DNA of 64,000 nucleotides from Ganoderma boninense. Lineage: Eukaryota; Basidiomycota; Agaricomycetes; Polyporales; Polyporaceae. A program made the position numbers and the translations under genes. The notes under the pieces are model-generated. The model made no database searches. It saw nothing but the letters and a program-made list of their open reading frames with translations, and had not been told where the DNA came from. The stretch's first letter is position 1. Each line of letters starts with the position of its first letter. The DNA lies in NCBI GenBank assembly GCA_002900995.3, contig CM035310.1, forward strand, positions 2,220,138-2,284,137, given 5' to 3'. Shown in pieces: positions 55,825 to 64,000 of this stretch.

Positions 55825-57660
55825 ATGAGATTGATTGGCTTTCCATCAGAAATTCTCATGGAGATCCTCAATCACCTCGACATTCGGGACCTCCTTGCGT
55901 GCCGTGAGGTAATCTTTGGCTTACATTCCTAAGCTTCTTCACCCAACTTATTCCGGTTCGATATTTAGGTGTGCACGAAGTTCAAAGCCCTCATCGATGA
56001 AGACGTCCGCGCCCAGTACAAATTCGACCTGTCGGTCGCTGGCATGCAGGATGGCCCGCCCAGCACAATCACCACCGCCGACCGCCTCTCCATGCTCCGC
56101 GTCCATCAAAGTGCGTGGAATGAGTTTCTATGGTCAGCAAAGGAGAATGCCCCAGTGCATGCGGGGAATATCTGGGAGTTATGTGGCAATGTTCTCGCCC
56201 AATCCGAGGGGAACAGAACGCTGTATTTCCAACAAATCCCCTCTGCAACCCGAGGAATCGAGGCCACCGAGTGGACCATTCCGGATGTAGGCTACAATAT
56301 TATGGATGTCAGTATAGACCCCGCACAGGATCTGCTGATCGTGATTGAGCAATTTGAAACCAAGTAAGTTGCTAGCGGTGCAGTAAGTCGTCCGCCAGGA
56401 TTGACCTCCTTTCTCCAGCACTGCGATCTGCCGTGTACACTTGCGGTCTTTTGCGACTGGCGCGCCGCATCCAGCAGCACCTCCAACAGCCATGCTCACC
56501 CATGAGCCAGAAATAAGTGCCTTCTCATACGTGATCCACATATTGGAGGGCACTCTAGGCATTCTCATGTCGAGCATGGACTTTGATGACCCCTCCGAGC
56601 TTCTCATTTGGAATTGGAAGACTGGACAGCTGCGCCTGGTAGGTGTTCCTGCAAGTCCCAGCTTCCAACTCGAAGTCTCTGCTCCCTGTGCTCACCTCGA
56701 CCCTCCCACCACTAGCACATCATCGGACCAGGACTACAATCCTGGGCGTTCCTCACCTCGCGTTTCCTCCTCCTCGCCCACGGCGGCGAGCTCATCGACG
56801 AGCCACGTCTCCTCATCATCGACCTGGACTCCCCGCAACCCTCGACTCCCACCCTGTTTACCGAAGCAGACTACGTCTGTGCATTCTGCTACCCGCCCTT
56901 CAGCAATGAAATCACCGTCCTCAGCATGTGCATCCGCTCGAGCCCCACGCCCACCTGGCGCCCTTCTCCCGCCCTCTCAGTCCCGTTCTCGGTCGACCCC
57001 GCGGACCGCCTCTTTGTGGTCAAGTTCACGCTCATCGACTCCGACGACGAGGACGCCATGCTCTCGCTCGTCCCAGCATCTACGTTGCTCCACGCCATCG
57101 CCACGCTCAAGACGGGGCGTGTCATCATCCCCTGGGCAGAGTGGGGCCCGCACGGGTCACGGCTGATGGAGGCCCCGGGCACGGACGCATTGACCGAGCT
57201 ATACAACGTGTACGGCACGCGGGTTGCACATATGGAGAGGGAGTGGGACGAGGCTGGCGAGGCAGCTCCACAGGTTCGTGGTCGTGCGCGACTTCAACCA
57301 GCTCGCTGTACGGAAGGCAGCCGCCTCTGCGGCGGAGGCGGCCCGGAGAGGCTCCTTGTCACAAGTGGTGCAGGACAAAGGGCAGGACATGCGCATCGTG
57401 GACAAGAACACGTTTGGCCTCCCTAAGGTGCTCCAAGAGGAGGTGACGACGACGCTGCCATATGTGGAGAGGACTTACAAGCTGGAGGAGGACGACGAGA
57501 AGTTCAGTGAGGTGATGCTAGCAGAGGACGCGATAGTGTTGGTGACGGGCGTGAGTGCAGATCGTTTGCTCCGGTCGATGTTGTGCTGTCCCGTGCTGAT
57601 GTTTCTTGTCTGTTGCAGATATGGCAACCACCGTTGCGATTTCGCATTCTGTCCATCTGA
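55825..57660 (+). CDS. F-box protein D (cyclin-F-box type with beta-rich C-terminal part)
   Basis: Opens MRLIGFPSEILMEILNHLDI, a standard F-box core, followed by RDLLACREVCTKFKALID across the first intron (55909-55968). The body has beta-propeller-like strands: DVSIDPAQDLLIVIEQFET, SSMDFDDPSELLIWNWKTG, a 77-nt intron (56639-56715), then GPGLQSWAFLTSRFLLLAHG, NEITVLSMCIRSSP and AEWGPHGSRLME. The end reads QLHRFVVVRDFNQLAVRK, then YVERTYKLEEDDEKFSEVML and, after a last intron, WQPPLRFRILSI. Between 57235 and 57262 the frame shifts by one base, without splice sites. About 490 residues. It is not a close relative of A, B and C; this subgroup has the classical F-box and no LRRs. Probable SCF adaptor. 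Confidence 0.78.
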
Positions 57661-58302
57661 GCGCAGGGTGGAGCTGGTGGTCCGGTGGTGAATAAATGAC
57701 GTGCTGAGGACGGGATGTTGAAGACGCCGATGCTAGTGGAGGTCGCGATGGTGTTCACAGTGGCGGATGTAAGTCTCGGAATTGTCTTGGTGAACTGGTG
57801 CTGATATGTGCTGATGTGCCGTTTCTCATCAGAACATGGGAATTGCCTGCATCTTTTCGTTTTAGGCAGCAAGACAGACGAGGAAGTAGGCTGGAGTAGG
57901 CGACAAGTGAGGCGCTGGGGGGTGGGACAGAAAAAATGCTCTGCAAAGGAGGCCGCAGAGCATGAAGATTCTTTGTGAGATAATGTACAAGTGCGCCGCG
58001 CCCTTGACTCTTCAAGCTTCAACGTTCAGAGCGCTGAGTAGCATGTGGTGGTCTCGGTGGTAGGTTAACGACCTAGCCCCTTCCGCACCGGCCTACGCCC
58101 CTGACACGGATGCGATTACTACGCGGCCAGTGGCGCCTCAACTGAGCCACCCTTGCATCGCCTTTCAAAGCAGGTTCTATTCAATACAGCCTATTTTTTT
58201 CCCTTTACCACTGTGAGTGCTTTCATCTGCAATACCCTGAAGTGTCCGAGTTAACAACTCTAAGTTAAACAGCTCGTTTTCTTGTATCACGGTGTTGGTT
58301 GT
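57661..58302. other. Spacer with a tRNA/SINE-like segment
   Basis: A stretch at 58047-58150 has box-like sequences of an RNA polymerase III promoter on the minus strand: TGGCTCAGTTGAGG resembles an A box, and GGTCGTTAACC further on is a poor B box. The plus strand also has a partial match. No clean cloverleaf can be drawn, so it is not called as a tRNA; a decayed tRNA-derived element is possible. Confidence 0.25.
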
Positions 58303-59809
58303 ATGTATAGGGCAGGCATTCAAGTGGTTGCCCGTGCCGCGCCAATGTTCACTCCGAACGAACCGGCCAGCGCCGACCTGATTCTTGCCTCCGGTGTCAT
58401 CGGCAAGCTGCGGTACGCTCTAGGGATAACTTAACCCATCGGGCGGGCTCGATCCATGAACCTCCGACGACCTCGCCCTTTAGTTTGTGCATTTCTCGTT
58501 GTCCAGCCTCCCTGACACATGATCTCTAAGGTTCTTAGGGATGAAGTTGCCACTAACCTTTCTTTTGATCCTCCCAGCATTCGAAGTTTCCGCACGAGTT
58601 TGTATGGACTGAATTCTCTCCTCTCAGTACTCTCTCCTTACATTAATTTTCTGCCTTTTGAAGTGGACGACATTCCCTGCCACATGCTTCATCGAGTCCA
58701 GACGACGTTATCAAACAGCGATTCAGAACTTCCGGGTGGTCAGACCTATCTTCAATTGCCCTTGCTTGACTTGATTGTCGCACGAGCGGGTTCTCATCGC
58801 TCGGCATGCCGTCAAGGAAGCCGGTTCCTGGCCCCTCCAGACTCTCTGCTACTTTCAGTAAGTTCGCTCCTTCGAGTGGTCTGAGTCTTCCACCCGCTGA
58901 CTCGCCGAGCCCCTACGAAAGAAGGCCCGTCTTGATCGCACCCATAGGCCCGATATCGCGGCGACCTGTTGGACGTCAAGATATCCTCGATATTTGCGGA
59001 TAATGTGAGGCTGAGGTTTGTTATACGCCAGTCCACTAGCTGTGGATCAGGACACTGGCAAGCAGTGCTCAAGGTTCAACTCTGAAGACGACAGACCCAT
59101 TTCGCCACGTCATGGAAATTGGTGAGCTGTCCATGCTGTTTGCGATATGTGAGTAGTTACCATTTCCAGCAGACGCGTTACGCAGACGTGGTTACCCTAC
59201 CCTAGCGCGCCAAAATCGTCAGTTTTAGATCGCAGTGGCGTCGGCCACTCATCTCAAGGAAACTTCGCTCTTCCTTGAATTGACAGTTGCGTAATCTCCT
59301 TCTTATGGCCTCATGTAAAGTTAGACACGAGCTAATCACAATGGAATAGCTGACCATCTTTTCGTGACCGCAGGCGGTGTCGGGGTCAGGTCCAGATTGT
59401 GCAGTTAACGCCCAAATATCTTACCGCGGTCAGCACTTAATCCCCGCCAACCTGAAGCACGAGCCCCAGTTGCAGCAAGATTCTCCTTGTTTTGCAGGTT
59501 CTGCGTGTGGAACAGTTCGTGGAGGGGCTTTCAGATCACGGCCGGACAGTGCAATCAATGTCTATTGCTTCCACGCTGGCCACAGGATCAAGGGTGCTCA
59601 GCCCAAGCGGGCTCCTCCGGTGCGTAACATTCTTCTTTTGTTTCCGGTGTCGGCGAAGCTGTAACTCATTGTTGATTTGGTGACTACGATCCTCCCAGGC
59701 AGCCTTCGTACCTATTGAAGAAAACTTCTTGCTTCACCTATCATTGGTGGAAACGCTTCCTGTAGACCGGACGTCCCGGCCACGATGGACAGCAAGTTTC
59801 TGTGGGTGA
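58303..59809 (+). pseudogene. Unidentified fragmentary multi-exon gene
   Basis: Several protein-like pieces with splice sites lie in order. Piece 1 (58303-58412): MYRAGIQVVARAAPMFTPNE, ending at a GTACGC donor. Piece 2 (about 58519-58800): SLYGLNSLLSVLSPYINFLP then EVDDIPCHMLHRVQTTLSN. Piece 3 (about 58950-59080): GDLLDVKISSIFADNVRLRF then STSCGSGHWQAVLKVQL. Piece 4 (about 59500-59620): VLRVEQFVEGLSDHGRTVQ, between an AG acceptor and a GTGCGT donor. Piece 5 (about 59700-59809): AAFVPIEENFLLHLSLVETL to a TGA. I do not recognise the family. The frames between pieces do not all join, so it is either a decayed gene or a gene with several sequence errors. Confidence 0.32.
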
Positions 59810-62800
59810 CGTAGCTGCCCTTCCGTACCTCATATCTCCCGTTAGTGCGCCTCGTGCGCAAGACTTACGAGAGTCCATCCAGGCACTGTGCCCTTGATGC
59901 TCCGCCACCGTTCTCCCTCACGGCCGCAATAAGCATCTTCACGGCGCCACCCCCAGCCTAGAGCGAAGCAGCAGTAGCAAATTACGATAAAGACTGGAAC
60001 GCTCGCGGCACGCCGTCCGCGTCTATTTCTTGCTTCTTCTGCTGAATGCGAACAACGATCAGCTCTCGCGCGCATCTACAATACGCGGGCGGCACGCCCG
60101 CTCCAGCCATCTTCCGTCATACCCTTCGGAAGAAGTCTCCGGCCACACCAAGAGAGGAAGGAGACGGATCATCGCACGACCTCTGACGGTGTGCGCCCAT
60201 ATGCATCCACTAGTCGACTATCCGGGCGACATGATTGGTTTCAATCCACCAGTGTTGTGGACGCGGCGCCGTCCATCGTGATCCTTCTCGCGTCGACTGG
60301 TATCGGATTATGGAAAATACGAATACCAGGTATTGTACGTCTAAATTTGTTTTTCCAGCGTCCTTCCTACCGCTCACCTCCAGCGGCGTGAACATACGCC
60401 GGGCCCAGCGCCTTGGCATTGGAATACATATCTGTAAGCTGTGCCTACCCGGCTCGCCTCTGAAGCGGAGCGAAGAGACGTATTGCGCCGTGTCGCTTTG
60501 GCGCGGCGCTCCTTCTTGTAACTGTTCGGATGGACACAGGAGCGCGCCTCGCTACCGACCACCTCGGGTTAAGATCACGGCCAAGCTGGTGAGTTGCCAC
60601 CATCATTGGATATCTTGCTATTGGGGTTGATTTGTGCATTCATGTTAGTCAGGTTGGCGGCCCCTCACGCGCCCACCACATCTCACCATTCCACGAGGAT
60701 CTTCTCCAATACTAGTATCCCACCCCAGACTGGCGATGCCACAGAGTGATCCGGGGGTGGACGCCTCCGGTCTCGATATTCATCCCGGCGGGCGTACCGC
60801 TCAACCCACTCGTCCATGCTTGCTGCTTCCCGTTCTTCTCACCGCGCTCTCCGCTGTCCACTCTGAATGCCGCGGGTTGCGCTCGCATGCGACTCGCGTG
60901 TTTCTTGTCCCTGTGCTGTGCTGTCCACTTGCGTTCTTTGGAGGCCGCGCGTCCGAATCGAAGCCCTTTCAGATTTCCTGATGTGGCTAACGCTGCCACC
61001 TCGCTTTCACTTAGGCGCACGCGAGGCGTCCCGACACCTGCCATAATACTAGGTCAGCAATACCTCCACTCGCAATACCTCCATTCAAACGCCTTCCTGC
61101 ACCCAGCATCCGTACATACCGCCTCCTCTCCTCTCGCGAACTTTCCAAGAACACGAAAGCGCGACCAACATACGAGACGCAACCACTCGGTCGACCTCAA
61201 TCAGTCTCGGCTCCTCGGCCATCACGCGAGATACAGATGCGTAACGGGTTGGCGGGTGGCGGTGACAACTCGCATCCGTCGCGTTAGGTCGCGCTGCGGT
61301 CTCCGTCACCAGCCGTCACCTGCCGTCACCCCGCGCTTGCTCTTCTCCTTTTGGCCATCCCGAATTGATGCCACCCTCCGCCGCGCGATCGGAGGAGATG
61401 ATCGGGGGCTCGGACCGCAGCCGCAGTTGGCGGACTCCGGCGACCCGGCGCCAGCGGCAGCGCGCCCAAAACTGTTTTCGATCGGTCGAGGGTGGGGCGT
61501 TTGCCTGCCATGAGGCCTGAGGCCTAGGCCTCGGTTTGGGTTCAAGGTCGCGCCAGCACCAGTGCTAAGTTGGTTGCTGCAATCATTGAGCGATGTCCGG
61601 AGGTGCGACCTCAGGCGTACGTGTGTCTTGTCGTCGAGGCGCGCGGTGGGGTTGAGCGCATCCGAGCTGCAAGTTGCGTTCCACGCGGACTACCAGACTG
61701 GGAGTTAAGGCAGTTGGATGATGTCATACGTGTGGTCCGGTGAAGGTATGTTTTTTATTCATTCCTTGGCCGAGGCGTGGCGACTCAGAGTTTTGCTCAG
61801 TGGCTGATTCTGGATTCGATATAGGAGAAAGTGCCACGTGAATCCGAAGTCGTTCGGAAGAAGTTGAAGCTTCGATGACTTTATGTTGACAATGACCAGG
61901 CGGCACGCGAGGAGCGGATGCGCTTTGTAACGCCCTATCAATAAATGGGTATGAACTTTGCCATTGTCAGTTGTTCTGGAGTAACTTAATATTCTGAAGA
62001 ACCAATCGTCCAGACTCAACCACGGTTCGGGCCCGTAGGCGAAAGACTTACCATGGTAATGCCGCCCTACCGCTACTCGTTCGAGGAAGATCATCAAAAA
62101 GAAGATATTCATGAACATCTCATTGTCCGCTTTAGCATTCAATAGCGTTCGCATAAGCAAGGAAAGCATCGGCGAGTGTCTATATTCCGCTTCGGCTCCC
62201 CACAGAAACATCACCTTTCACATTCACTGACAGGCGTGGCCAGGTTCGAATCGCGTCGGGACAGGCGTGTGCGCGCCCGAACCACGTCGGAGATGGGCAC
62301 GCCAACATCTGTGCGAACTCGACCAGCGTTTCGTGCGCCGCGCATGGTCCGAGGAAGCTCGATGGTTAACTCCGGACGCGTGCCGGTACTTCTTTGGCGG
62401 CTTCTCGTGCACTCGCACTTCGACCTCGCCTTCGGTGGCCACGTCCGCTGTTCTGTGCCTGCCTCGTGCAGACAATGCTGCGGGATGAACGTCCCCGATC
62501 TAGCTCGAGGCCGCCCATCACCCGCCCTCCTCTTCCATGCTCCAGAAGTCACGGTCGCGAAGGGTGGCGAGTAGCTTACCCCGCCTTCTGTCGGGTGGCT
62601 AGTTCTGGCCTCTGCATAGCCGAGCACGTTCTCTATCTCCGCCAAAGCATACACGCGTTCTGCGGTGCCGCCGAGCACGCCGATCCCGACGTCGCGAGGA
62701 GGATCCCCTTTCAAGGCTATGGTTGTGGGAGCGGGGATCTCCCCGACGTCTGCACTGCCGAAGAAGTTTGTTGGGACCTGTCATCTCGGATGTTCAGACG

Positions 62801-64000
62801 GCCGAACGCAAACCCTATCCTTCCAAGAACCCTTCCCCTCTACCATGCTCTTGGACCATGCGCCACAAGCCATGGGCTTCCGCCGTTGCCAAGCCATGCA
62901 CCGAGTCTTGACTCTAAGCTAGAGTCATAGTACCGGTCTTTTCGCCGCTGGACGCTAGCCAAGGCCTCTCTCTATATGACGTTCTGTCGGTTGCCAGCAC
63001 CGATGGCCAAGGTTCGCACAGCCATCGGAGTGGCGTGGGCTCTGACCGGACATACGGAGGTGATTCGCCCTCTTCTCCTTCCCCTTCGCCCTTCTGGCCT
63101 TCACGACCCCAATCTCGGATCCCCACCTGTCCTGCTTTCGCCACTGCCGCGACCTCGACCCCGTGCCTGCCTGCCCTCCGTCGGCGCTCAGGCTTCTGGA
63201 TTGGAAACTGGAGAACGCAAAAAGCATCCGCGCCGTCGCCATTGTGTCAGCATGCCGTGGAGACAGATCGCGATCGACGATGCCTGCTACAGGGGCGGGG
63301 CGGAGTACGCAACAGCGACGCACCCTTTGTCCACCACCGCTCCCGGGGGCTGCAATGCGACCGCCGCGCCATGCAATATGATTCTGATCGAGACCGTCGC
63401 CGCCCCACACCTAATCCCACGCGACGCGGGCAGGACGTCGGGGCCGCAATGCCATCACCTCAATTCGCAGTTCGCACACGAGTGCGGCTGAGGGGCAGTC
63501 GGACTGCCTGCCTACCTGCCCGACTGACTTGGCTGGCTGAACGTAACTTACGGACCGCCAAGCCAGTCCACCCCTCCGTATCGGTGTCCACTCGCCACAT
63601 TACCAGCGCACGATGCCCGCTCCCGTCGGCCCCAGGCTCCTGCCACTCCCCCACAATCAACGCTGCGGCGAGTCGCCCTACGCCGCCCCACCCCGCCGTC
63701 TTCGCGCCGCCGCACCGCAGCGAGCCCGAACCTTCGCCCAAAACAGGGGCTTCTGCTTCTGAGTCTTTGCTCTGCGTTCTGAGTTCTGCGTTCTGAGCCC
63801 TGCATCTCTCCGTGGCACGACGCGATGGGACGGCTCGATGGTGGCATTGAGATGGCACCAATCTGCAGAAGGGGTGGGGGGGGAGGCCGCCCAGCCGGAA
63901 AGTTCGCGTTGACACCGGGCTTCTGCGGCACGGGCGACGGGGGGGATCACGCCCATGTCCCATGCCGCATCGAATGCAGCAACCCGGGTCCGTGTTCGAG
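59810..64000. other. Right flank, no gene recognised
   Basis: Over 4 kb of GC-rich sequence with long but shadow-like frames on both strands. Small tandem repeats occur (CCGTCACC three times at about 61305-61330; TCTGCGTTCTGAG twice at about 63772-63798). On the minus strand at 62214-62060 a frame with FMNIFFLMIFLERVAVGRHY runs into a GTAAGT donor and could be one exon of a membrane protein, but no partner exons were found. Confidence 0.4.

Noticed and set aside
61306..63963. Many frames of 100-250 codons near the right end
   Set aside because: They mirror each other on both strands, have Arg/Pro/Ser-rich shadow composition and no motif.

Overview
The window is nuclear DNA of a mushroom-forming basidiomycete (Agaricomycetes). 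The genes are split by many introns of about 50-80 nt with GT..AG ends. Three genes encode Ste3-type pheromone receptors, three very small genes encode CAAX-tailed lipopeptide pheromone precursors, and the remaining families (F-box/LRR-like proteins, CK1-like kinases, DUF6533 membrane proteins, microsomal P450s) are typical of this class. I cannot name the species.

Layout. From 1.9 to 19.5 kb lies a B-type (pheromone/receptor) mating-type locus: pheromone 1 (1930-2070) with receptor 1 (3309-4831); an F-box-like gene and an unidentified 308-residue gene on the minus strand (5551-9171); pheromone 2 (11895-12065), receptor 2 (13405-15006) and pheromone 3 (15693-15815) in a row; then receptor 3 on the minus strand (18099-19541). 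From 21 to 42 kb is a housekeeping and metabolic stretch: a cytochrome P450, a CK1-like protein kinase, a MYND zinc-finger protein, a monocarboxylate-type MFS transporter, the proteasome lid subunit Rpn9, a double-Myb telobox protein and a second MFS transporter. From 42 to 58 kb is a cluster of F-box-like genes: three clear paralogues, a shorter F-box protein, and an unassigned gene among them. It also holds an Fmp46-type mitochondrial redox protein and a DUF6533 membrane protein. Beyond about 58 kb I find only one unidentified fragmentary gene.

How the parts work together. The receptors and pheromones should control compatibility after hyphal fusion: a lipidated peptide from one mating type binds a receptor of another and signals through a G protein and MAP kinase cascade. 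Pheromones 2 and 3, on either side of receptor 2, end in the same residues before the CAAX box, so they form one pheromone family. Copies of the motif GAACAAT lie upstream of receptors 1 and 2 and may bind an HMG-box regulator. The other genes have no evident link to mating.

Sequence quality. At least nine otherwise well-conserved genes carry one-base frame breaks, most of them in short runs of the same base; in receptor 3 two such breaks cancel out. This fits uncorrected indels in a long-read assembly better than mass gene decay. Coding calls below therefore describe the intended reading across these breaks.
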